Origin: Prolixibacter denitrificans
GTDB taxonomy: Bacteria; Bacteroidota; Bacteroidia; Bacteroidales; Prolixibacteraceae
Direction: 5' to 3'
Assembly (NCBI RefSeq): GCF_003014495.1
Contig: NZ_PYGC01000006.1
Location: forward strand, 1-64,000
DNA: 64,000 nucleotides
A program made the position numbers and the translations under genes. The notes beneath the pieces were generated by a model. The model was not told where the DNA came from. It did not search any database and saw only the letters and a program-made list of their open reading frames with translations. Position 1 is the first letter of the stretch. Every line of letters starts with the position of its first letter. Positions 1 through 5,960 of this stretch are shown here, piece after piece.

Positions 1-349
1 GTTTGAAGGACTGGATTTGTTCCTTCACCCCGGGCGATACTTGCGATTTGATGGTTTTTAAGTTGTAACGGGGCTTAATTGCGCCTGGATTCGGCGTAGG
101 TTGCTTGTTATTTCTTTTTTTTAACCCCGAATAATCTACGTAGGCTATCCCTTTCAATGCTTCAAAAAAGGTATGCAAATCAAACTGCTCTTCGGGAACA
201 TACCAACATCCCATGGTTTGACTCCAGCGGGCACCGGTTTCCTGCTTCACGCGGTCAATCAGCTGCTGGTCGTAGTCAAACCGTAGGGTGACCACCATGT
301 TATCACGGTGACGGGTTCTTTCAAGCACGATGGTCGGGTCTGTTGGCAT
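1..349 (-). CDS. Tyrosine recombinase/integrase, N-terminal part (cut by window edge)
   Basis: Reading the minus strand from the ATG at 349 gives 116 codons still open at the window edge. The first ~70 residues, with VTLRFDYDQQLIDRVK followed by a GARW..T.GCWYVP stretch, match the N-terminal extension of Bacteroidota phage-integrase-like recombinases. A basic linker follows that would lead into the SAM-like core-binding domain. The catalytic R..H-R-H..Y domain lies outside the window, so activity cannot be judged. Such enzymes catalyse site-specific strand exchange in integrative elements and invertible loci. The debris downstream (start-less frames, repeats) fits a mobile-element margin. The family assignment is recognition from sequence pattern, not a search. 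Confidence 0.7.
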   Translation of the reverse strand, partial: MPTDPTIVLERTRHRDNMVVTLRFDYDQQLIDRVKQETGARWSQTMGCWYVPEEQFDLHTFFEALKGIAYVDYSGLKKRNNKQPTPNPGAIKPRYNLKTIKSQVSPGVKEQIQSFK

Positions 350-676
350 TTTGTTGGCTGTTAAGGCACTTCAATGTATAAAAAATCTTTTAAAAGTAGC
401 TTCGTGGTCCCTCATCCAACCCCTTTTTTCTATTATCATAATTTTCGTTCGCATACCAGATCCGACCGTTCATGGAAGAAATCGGGCCGTTCATCAAAAT
501 TTTTGGCATAAAACATATTTTTTACTTAAGTTAAAAACTCATTCGTTACCAGGACAGAAAAACGGAAACTTTAGCGGGCGTAAAGAACAGTGGGGCAGGA
601 AGGGCGGAGGCTTTCTCTTTTTGTTCCCAAAACGGATTCAGAGCGTTCTTTGACATCTGATTATCTATACAGGTAA
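350..676. other. Intergenic stretch with no supported gene
   Basis: About 330 bases between the recombinase start and the first remnant frame. The long forward frame here (330-653) overlaps the recombinase start on the other strand. Its predicted product is mixed basic and hydrophobic with no recognisable motif, so I do not call it. I see no hairpin terminator or tRNA. Confidence 0.5.
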
Positions 677-823
677 ACCAAACAGTCTAGCTTATGCTAT
701 TTTGTTGTAAAAGTACGGATTGAAAGGACTGATGCAAAGGAAATTCGTGTTTGGGTACAGGGTAAAACCAAAGGTAAACAGGTAAAACGGATAGAAGACT
801 GGGTAGAATCTAAAGAAACATGA
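677..823 (+). pseudogene. Start-less open frame, possible gene remnant
   Basis: Forty-eight codons are open between TAA at 674-676 and TGA at 821-823. There is no ATG, and the C-terminal half is strongly basic (VWVQGKTKGKQVKRIEDW). The composition looks protein-like rather than random, so it may be the tail of a decayed gene. I do not recognise the family. The next frame begins immediately downstream after two more stops, which fits a decaying mobile-element margin. Confidence 0.2.
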
Positions 824-839
824 AATGAATAGCCTAAAC

Positions 840-1070
840 TAGCTGGCAGATACTACGATTCAGTCGTTTTTGGATGCAAGCCAGTCTTCCGCAGGTACAG
901 TTCAGTCTTCAGTGGTTTCATCCCATGTGTTAACGATTACGATTCAGTCTTCAACATCTACAATCCAGTCTTCAACAGGTACATCTCAGTCTTCCTTAGC
1001 TACTATCCATGCGTCGACAGATACTGGTCAGTCTTCAACGGGTTCAATTCAGTCTTCAACGACTACAATT
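840..1070 (+). repeat. Eleven 21-bp tandem units (seven-residue repeats)
   Basis: From 861 to 1070 the sequence runs as ten 21-bp units, nearly all starting CAGTCTTC or CAT, with variable third and last positions. In frame they read as seven-residue repeats close to Q-S-S-T-x-T-I. An eleventh unit at 840-860 fits the same phase, but its first codon is TAG where the others have CAG. Divergence between units is mostly in the middle and at the wobble base, so the array is old or was kept for its coding capacity. Confidence 0.7.
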
Positions 1071-1208
1071 GACTTACTGGCAAGGGTTACAGAGAAGAAT
1101 GCCCTGTTTGGTATGCCGAAATCAACCATTAAAATCGATAACCTAAAAGGCGATGGTATGAAGGCGCCTACATCAACCTCTCCCCTGGAATTGCTCAAAA
1201 ACAGATAG
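870..1208 (+). CDS. Hypothetical protein with QSST-type heptapeptide repeats
   Basis: An open frame of about 112 residues whose N-terminal two thirds are the seven-residue repeats of the 840-1070 array. The last ~45 residues are not repetitive (a DLLARVTEKNALFGMPKSTI stretch, then a lysine- and proline-containing tail). There is no ATG: the first in-frame start-like codon is TTG at 870. The frame is limited upstream by a TAG at 840 that replaces the CAG of a further repeat unit. It may therefore be the 3' part of a longer gene cut by a nonsense change. No signal peptide or membrane segment is seen, and I cannot assign a function. Confidence 0.3.
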   Translation: MDASQSSAGTVQSSVVSSHVLTITIQSSTSTIQSSTGTSQSSLATIHASTDTGQSSTGSIQSSTTTIDLLARVTEKNALFGMPKSTIKIDNLKGDGMKAPTSTSPLELLKNR

Positions 1209-1307
1209 GGTTCCGGGACGTAGTACTTCTAGAGGGATTGATTCCCGTTAAGAAGTCCCCTGCGATGTATATCTGACAGGATTTATTTAACCAAAAACTA
1301 CTTAACT

Positions 1308-2042
1308 ATGGGAGCTAAAACCACCAAATTTGGATTTAGTTATCCGGAACTGGAACAACGTGGAGATTATGTGCATAATCTTTACGTCAGAGATGAACAG
1401 GTTTTTCTGAGCCTGGGATTTCCGGCAGCGTTTAAAGACGACCTTCGGTCGAAAGTCGATGCTTTTAAGGCCATCGAGCCGGACGAGTACTGGAAAGGAG
1501 TCCAGTTTTCGAGCTCGGAAAGCCGCAAGGCCTTTCGTAAAGTACTTACCCGTTCGCTCGATTTGTTCCAGTTGCGGTTGAAATTATTGTTGGGCGATAA
1601 CTCAACCGATTATCGCAGTTTTCAATTTTCCGGTACATCCCGGATGAACGAGGAGGAACTGGTACGGTATGCCCGTGGCTTGTTCAAAACAGCCGAACGG
1701 TTTAGCGATGTAATTGCCGCCTCCGACGGTCTGGATACTTTCATTACGGAAGTAAAGGAGGATGTGGAAGAGTTGGACGAAGCTATCGACCGATTGCGCG
1801 AAGTGATGACCCAACGCGACGCAGCTAGCCTGGTTCGCGTGGAAAAGGCAAACGAATTGTACGATGAGATTGCCCGGGTATGCGATGCGGGCAAACGGTA
1901 CTGGAACGGCGAAAATGAGGCGTACTACAACGATTACGTCATTTACGGTTCATCGACACCGCTTCCGAATGAGGAGGAAGAAGAAACACCGGCTGACGGT
2001 GATGCCGCCGACACTACGTCGGGCGACGAACCGGTTGCATAG
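1308..2042 (+). CDS. Hypothetical helical protein with acidic tail
   Basis: A 244-residue protein starting at an ATG after a short AT-rich leader and ending just before a strong terminator. It is soluble and predominantly helical by composition, with a heptad-like acidic stretch near residues 145-170 (EVKEDVEELDEAIDRL) that could form a coiled coil. An unusual Glu/Asp/Thr/Ala-rich tail covers the last ~25 residues. There is no signal peptide, membrane segment, metal motif or catalytic signature. It stands alone between recombinase debris and the repeat island, so context gives little. Codon use looks normal for this genome and the single gene plus terminator looks intact. Function unknown. 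Confidence 0.7.
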   Translation: MGAKTTKFGFSYPELEQRGDYVHNLYVRDEQVFLSLGFPAAFKDDLRSKVDAFKAIEPDEYWKGVQFSSSESRKAFRKVLTRSLDLFQLRLKLLLGDNSTDYRSFQFSGTSRMNEEELVRYARGLFKTAERFSDVIAASDGLDTFITEVKEDVEELDEAIDRLREVMTQRDAASLVRVEKANELYDEIARVCDAGKRYWNGENEAYYNDYVIYGSSTPLPNEEEEETPADGDAADTTSGDEPVA

Positions 2043-2069
2043 CCCATTTGTAACCACCGGATGAAATGA

Positions 2070-2108
2070 ATCACCCCGCTGAAGTAGAATCAGCGGGGTG
2101 ATTTTTTT
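2070..2108 (+). terminator. Rho-independent terminator after the 1308-2042 gene
   Basis: A perfect 13-bp stem (ATCACCCCGCTGA against TCAGCGGGGTGAT) with a 7-base loop, followed directly by a run of seven T, 27 bases after the stop codon. Confidence 0.9.
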
Positions 2109-2163
2109 GTGTGCGAACCCTGTCGGTGGTCCGTGACCCCGACAGTGGTTTGGGATGATGAAA

Positions 2164-2288
2164 CCAGCCTGAAAGACTGGGACTTATTCCTATTCAGAGG
2201 AAAATTGAAGTCCTTCAGGCTTCTGTTTGCATATTGTTCTTTTACCCGGGGCGTTGCCCCGGGCTGCGGAATTTCAGACCTTCGGCCT
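2164..2288. repeat. REP-like hairpin cluster (left locus)
   Basis: Short imperfect palindromes follow one another: AGCCTGAAAGACTGG, GAAGTCCTTCAGGCTTC, CCCGGGGCGTTGCCCCGGG and AGACCTTCGGCCT. The same two classes, a CCTTCAGG type and a GGGGC-GTT-GCCCC type, recur at 53.5-53.8 kb. Non-coding repeats of this shape are typical of REP elements mobilised by IS200-like transposases. Confidence 0.6.
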
Positions 2289-2358
2289 ATTCCTGGCTCA
2301 CCTGACAGCGTCGGCAGACCTGTCAGTGTGATGCCTGGTTGTTGTCGGATTATCTGTT

Positions 2359-2503
2359 TACTCACCCCATCCGGACTGCGTCCGAATTTTCTCTCTACGA
2401 GTAAAGAGGGGCGGGGCCGTTGGTTGAATCGGCATTAGTACTATGGAGTTGATAATTTGCAGTGTCCAAAGTCCTCTCTATGTTAGAGAGGGTTGGGTGA
2501 GTA
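2359..2503. repeat. TACTCACCC-ended repeat, copy 1
   Basis: A ~145-bp unit beginning TACTCACCCCATCCGGAC and ending GGGTTGGGTGAGTA, so its ends are inverted repeats. The interior carries a CGAGTAAAGAGGGGCGGGGC block, a TTGAATCGGCATTAG block and a CCTCTCTATGTTAGAGAGGG hairpin. A GTTGTTGTCGGATTATCTG stretch precedes it, as it does copies 3 and 5. Confidence 0.85.
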
Positions 2504-2536
2504 GAAAAAGTTGTGCAGCTTGAGACCTCTGATATT

Positions 2537-2683
2537 TACTCACCCCATCCGGACTGGATTCGAATTGCCCCACTCTACGAGTAAAGAGGGGCGGGGCCGG
2601 TGGTTGAATCGGCATTAGCACTATGACGTTGATAATTTGCACTGTCCAAAGCCCTCTCTATGTTAGAGCGGGTTGGGTGAGTA
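2537..2683. repeat. TACTCACCC-ended repeat, copy 2
   Basis: Second unit of the same element, same orientation, nearly identical apart from CTGGATTCGAATTGCCCCA in place of the CTGCGTCCGAATT segment. The small hairpin near the right end has one mismatch (TTAGAGCGGG). The spacer to copy 1 is 33 bp. Confidence 0.85.
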
Positions 2684-2720
2684 GAAAAAGATTTTGTCGG
2701 TTGTTGTCGGATTATCTGTT

Positions 2721-2866
2721 TACTCACCCCATCCGGACTGCGTCCGAATTGCCCCTCCTACGAGTAAAGAGGGGCGGGGCCGTTGGTTGAATCGGCATTA
2801 GTACTATGGCGTTGATAATTTGCACTGTCCAAAGCCCTCTCTATGTTAGAGCGGGTTGGGTGAGTA
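2721..2866. repeat. TACTCACCC-ended repeat, copy 3 (left flank of DUF559 gene)
   Basis: Third unit, same orientation. It ends 42 bp before the start codon of the DUF559 gene at 2909. The gap is AT-rich, and any promoter for that gene must lie in this gap or in the repeat. Confidence 0.85.
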
Positions 2867-2908
2867 GATCTTATTTCATAACTTGAATTTACGAATCAGA
2901 ACCAACTT

Positions 2909-3268
2909 ATGAGTGACAATTATTTTATTAAAAGGGCCAGAAGATTAAGGAGAAGGATGACGGATGAAGAAAGGCTTATATGGAGCGTTTTGAGAAATCG
3001 GAAATTTCATGGTCTTAAATTTCTTCGGCAGCATCCAATTGTATACCAAGTCGATGGTAATAAACCATTATACTTCATTGCAGATTTCTATTGTGCAGAA
3101 AAAAAACTGGTGGTTGAAGTTGACGGCCGCATTCACGATTTTCAGAAAGGATATGATACTAACCGTGATGAAATATTGCGGTACAATGACCTGCATATTC
3201 TAAGGATAAGGAATGAAGAGTGCAAAAATATGAAGCAGGTACTGAAAAGAATTGAGCAATTCCTTTAA
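2909..3268 (+). CDS. DUF559 nuclease-like protein inside repeat array
   Basis: A complete 119-residue protein with a basic N-terminus (RRLRRRMTDEERLIW, residues 11-25), then the conserved FHGLKFLRQHPI and IADFYC...LVVEVDG segments. This is the DUF559 fold related to Vsr-type mismatch endonucleases and the PD-(D/E)XK superfamily. Candidate metal ligands are Asp59, Glu70 and Asp72. Length is normal for the family. DUF559 proteins are widespread in Bacteroidota and often unlinked to functional operons; no substrate is established for this branch. Here the gene sits between copies 3 and 4 of a ~145-bp repeat, 42 bp after one and 8 bp before the other, all in the same orientation. I infer, without proof, that gene and repeats form one unit, as in REP/RAYT systems. 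Confidence 0.85.
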   Translation: MSDNYFIKRARRLRRRMTDEERLIWSVLRNRKFHGLKFLRQHPIVYQVDGNKPLYFIADFYCAEKKLVVEVDGRIHDFQKGYDTNRDEILRYNDLHILRIRNEECKNMKQVLKRIEQFL

Positions 3269-3276
3269 ATAATTTC

Positions 3277-3421
3277 TACTCACCCCATCCGGACTGCGTC
3301 CGAATTTTCTCTCTACGAGTAAAGAGGGGCGGGGCCGTTGGTTGAATCGGCATTAGTATTATAACGTTGATAATTTGCAGTGTCCAAAGCCCTCTCTATG
3401 TTAGAGAGGGTTGGGTGAGTA
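3277..3421. repeat. TACTCACCC-ended repeat, copy 4 (right flank of DUF559 gene)
   Basis: Fourth unit, same orientation, beginning 8 bp after the DUF559 stop codon. It carries the CTGCGTCCGAATTTTCTCTC variant shared with copies 1 and 5 and an intact CTCTCTATGTTAGAGAG hairpin. Confidence 0.85.
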
Positions 3422-3458
3422 GAAAAAGATTGAGTCGGTTGTTGTCGGATTATCTGTT

Positions 3459-3603
3459 TACTCACCCCATCCGGACTGCGTCCGAATTTTCTCTCTACAA
3501 GTAAAGAGGGGCGGGGCCGGTGGTTGAATCGGCATTAGTATTATAACGTTGATAATTTGCAGTGTCCAAAGTCCTCTCTATGTTAGAGAGGGTTGGGTGA
3601 GTA
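3459..3603. repeat. TACTCACCC-ended repeat, copy 5
   Basis: Fifth unit, preceded by the GTTGTTGTCGGATTATCTG stretch. The sequence after it (GAAAAAGGTTGTGCAACATGAGA) resembles the spacer after copy 1, which suggests that larger blocks were duplicated. Confidence 0.85.
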
Positions 3604-3666
3604 GAAAAAGGTTGTGCAACATGAGATATCCCGTTATTGCGAACTTCTTCATGCTGATTTTAAGCC

Positions 3667-4368
3667 TTAGCTCATCCCGTGTTTCCACCCGATTGACACC
3701 AACCACCAATTCATCGGGAAGGTAAATATTGCGCCGACGAATAATCCGAGTGCGCCGAATCCCCAGAAGGTAAACGTATCCGGATTGGGGCTTAGGCCGG
3801 CAATTTCCGGAGTAACGAAGCGCATGACCAAACCCATTCCAACCATGACGGTTATCATCGAGAAGAACTCTGCTCTGCCGGCCAGCCAGAGGGCTTTGGA
3901 AGTTGAATCCGCCATCTTTCGCATGGCAATAAACTGAAAGATGAACCATCCGAATAAGAATCCAACAGCATATTCGAACCAGAACTCCGGCCAGAAATTT
4001 AAATCAATCATCCGGCTGATGACCATGGCTGTTATGATTCCGAGACCGTCGCCTGCAACGCAATGCATCACCGAACCGGTCACCTTTTTCCATTTGGCCG
4101 AAACATATCGATGGTGGTAATCGATTTCATCCTTTCCTTTCTTTTTTCCAATCCCGGGTGGTCTGCACGTAATGAGATACAGCACCAGCCCTACGACTGA
4201 AAAGAAAATCATAATGATGGGCCAGGCATATTTTAATGCGGTATTCACACGGGTGTTCACTTTGAAAACGTCCCATACCACCCATATGACGGCAATGGCA
4301 CCAACCAGGTACCACGGTATGACAAACGCGGGGTTTTCAAGAAAATTCAGAAATGTTACGTTCAGCAT
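3667..4368 (-). CDS. DUF4396 multi-pass membrane protein
   Basis: A 233-residue inner-membrane protein with hydrophobic segments near residues 15-35, 45-67, 105-120, 127-147, 168-185 and 200-220. The SVMHCVAGDGLGII stretch at about residue 98 is the DUF4396 signature, with conserved His, Cys and Asp in a membrane-facing position that could bind metal. DUF4396 genes are commonly found beside multicopper oxidases and copper export genes, and here the protein lies at one end of such a locus. The function is not established. Transcription runs toward the repeat array, and no clear terminator follows. Confident on family, tentative on a copper role. Confidence 0.8.
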   Translation of the reverse strand: MLNVTFLNFLENPAFVIPWYLVGAIAVIWVVWDVFKVNTRVNTALKYAWPIIMIFFSVVGLVLYLITCRPPGIGKKKGKDEIDYHHRYVSAKWKKVTGSVMHCVAGDGLGIITAMVISRMIDLNFWPEFWFEYAVGFLFGWFIFQFIAMRKMADSTSKALWLAGRAEFFSMITVMVGMGLVMRFVTPEIAGLSPNPDTFTFWGFGALGLFVGAIFTFPMNWWLVSIGWKHGMS

Positions 4369-4392
4369 GTTTATTACCAGATTTTAAGGTTT

Positions 4393-4614
4393 CCAGAGGG
4401 TGTCCGAAAAGTCCAAAGAGTATTTTCAGAACTATCAAATTGTAAGTACAGCTTAATTTGTTCACCCCTATTCCGAAGTATCGGAACCCTGAAGGGGACT
4501 TTAAGCCGCCCCTTTAGGGAGCTCCGAGGCATCGGAGGGAGGGGTAAAACGGAAGACTGGGTTACAATTTATAAGTTTTAAATTTTGCAGTGAGACTTTT
4601 GGGACAACCTCTGG
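4393..4614. mobile_element. MITE-like element with 21-bp terminal inverted repeats
   Basis: CCAGAGGGTGTCC(G)AAAAGTC at 4393-4413 is answered by its reverse complement with two mismatches at 4594-4614. Inner AAATTGTAA/TTACAATTT sequences are also inverted. The 222-bp interior has no open frame. It carries a second palindromic block (about 4460-4545) with CCGAAGTATCGG, CCCTGAAGGG and CCGAGGCATCGG steps and CACCCCT/AGGGGT ends. I see no clear target-site duplication. Non-autonomous element inferred. Confidence 0.6.
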
Positions 4615-4638
4615 CATAAAGCACCTTCTGTACGCAGG

Positions 4639-5202
4639 TTACTTATTTTTCATGTGAGACTGTTTTTCCATTTTATCCTTCTTCATGTGCTGCGACTTCA
4701 TCATGCTTTTCTCCTGCATCATTTTCATCATTTCGGGATGTTGTGACATGATGTGCATAAACTGATTTCTCATGGCGGAATCCTTTTCCGTTTTATTCAT
4801 CATGTTCTCCATCATCTGTTGTCTCATGCCGGGGTTATCCATCATCTGGTTCATCATTTCCATTCGGTCCGACATATTCTCACTGCCAATCATGGTTCCT
4901 TTTTGTCCCATTTTATCCTTGCCCATCATGTCCTTGTTGCCGTGCATTTCTTCCTGTTTGTCGCCCATTTCCATTTGCCGGTCTTTGCCCATGGTTTCGC
5001 TGTTCATCATCATCATGGCCTTTTTGTTCTGTTTGGCCACTTTCATAAAGTCGCTCATCATGTCGGGGTTGCCCGCAATGGCTTTAAAAATAGCCTGTCG
5101 TGTTTCCTGGTTCTCAAGCAGCTTGTTGGCGTCTGCTTGCTGACTAAATCCTTTCGCTGAAAGGAATGTAATCATGGTAAAGATTAAAACTAGTGTTTTC
5201 AT
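4639..5202 (-). CDS. Methionine-rich exported protein, probable copper binding
   Basis: A 187-residue protein with an N-terminal signal peptide (cleavage likely after FSQ, about residue 21). A short conserved stretch (NQETRQAIFKAIAGNPDMM) follows, then a low-complexity region of MM, MxM, Lys, Asp, Gln and His. Forty of 187 residues are methionine. Clusters such as AMMMM, EMMNQMMDN and PEMMKMM resemble the methionine motifs of periplasmic Cu(I)/Ag(I) binders. It lies downstream of the multicopper oxidase and methyltransferase on the same strand, 132 bp from the latter. A buffering or delivery role for copper is inference; no catalytic domain is visible. The opposite-strand frames here are antisense shadows. 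Confidence 0.8.
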   Translation of the reverse strand: MKTLVLIFTMITFLSAKGFSQQADANKLLENQETRQAIFKAIAGNPDMMSDFMKVAKQNKKAMMMMNSETMGKDRQMEMGDKQEEMHGNKDMMGKDKMGQKGTMIGSENMSDRMEMMNQMMDNPGMRQQMMENMMNKTEKDSAMRNQFMHIMSQHPEMMKMMQEKSMMKSQHMKKDKMEKQSHMKNK

Positions 5203-5334
5203 GGTAATTGATTTTTTGGATTCAACTTTTAAAATAGAGACGATGATCTGGTCTTTCAGATCGAAATTGTGCTTGACATGTCTGTTATGACCTGGTTGAG
5301 TTCATTCGGTTATGTTGCGCACCCGATTGAGCCT

Positions 5335-5946
5335 TTATTTTTTGATATTCACTTTAATGAGTAATACGATATCGTACCATAAATGTTTGATGGTAATGTC
5401 GTTCGGTTCGAACCCGGCTTTCAGCAGGTTTTCGTATGTTTCCCGGTTGATATTGGCGCCGTACAGATGCAGTGGGATGGGATTCATCCAATCCATCAGT
5501 TTGCCAACCATTTTGTGGTTGCTCCTGACATGTTCGAGCATGAGCAGCCGGCCGCCAGGTTTACACACTCTTTTCATCTCTTTCATTCCCTGCACGGGGT
5601 CGGGAACGGAACAATAGACACACGAAGTGACAACCGTATCGAACGTGTTGGCTTCGAAATCCATTTTCTCGGCATCCATCACCATTAACCGGACATTGGG
5701 TTTGTTGCCGGATTTCCGCCGGGCCCGTTCGATCATGTTTTCACTGAAATCAATTCCGGTCAGGTCGATATTGCCGGGATAATATGTCAGGTTTTTACCG
5801 GTGCCAACGCCCACTTCGAGGGTTTTCCCTTTTACCTCGCTGAGCAATTTTTCTCTCCACCGGGAAAAACCCGATTCCATTGGACTTTCGAGGATATCGT
5901 AAACTTTGGCTATCCGGTTGTACCGTTTTTTAATTTTAGTGTCCAT
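5335..5946 (-). CDS. Class I SAM-dependent methyltransferase
   Basis: A 203-residue cytosolic enzyme with a complete class I methyltransferase core. Motif I is LEVGVGTGKNLTYYP near residues 43-57, followed by an acidic end of strand 2 (LTGIDFSENM), a VMDAEKMDF strand and a post-motif CKPGGRLLMLEHV. It resembles UbiE/Coq5-like and phosphatidylethanolamine N-methyltransferase-like members, but the substrate cannot be read from the sequence. It lies only 14 bp after the multicopper oxidase stop codon, so the two are almost certainly co-transcribed. A link to copper is unusual and unexplained; lipid or quinone methylation is possible. Confidence 0.85.
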   Translation of the reverse strand: MDTKIKKRYNRIAKVYDILESPMESGFSRWREKLLSEVKGKTLEVGVGTGKNLTYYPGNIDLTGIDFSENMIERARRKSGNKPNVRLMVMDAEKMDFEANTFDTVVTSCVYCSVPDPVQGMKEMKRVCKPGGRLLMLEHVRSNHKMVGKLMDWMNPIPLHLYGANINRETYENLLKAGFEPNDITIKHLWYDIVLLIKVNIKK

Positions 5947-5960
5947 TGGGTTTGAGCCTG

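Noticed and set aside
2359-3603. CRISPR-like array
   Set aside because: The repeats are ~145 bp with inverted ends, the spacers are short and partly repeated, and no cas gene is near.
4753-5160. Forward-strand His-rich frame opposite the methionine-rich gene
   Set aside because: Its His/Leu pattern is the antisense of the ATG-rich minus-strand gene; that gene has a signal peptide and fits the operon.
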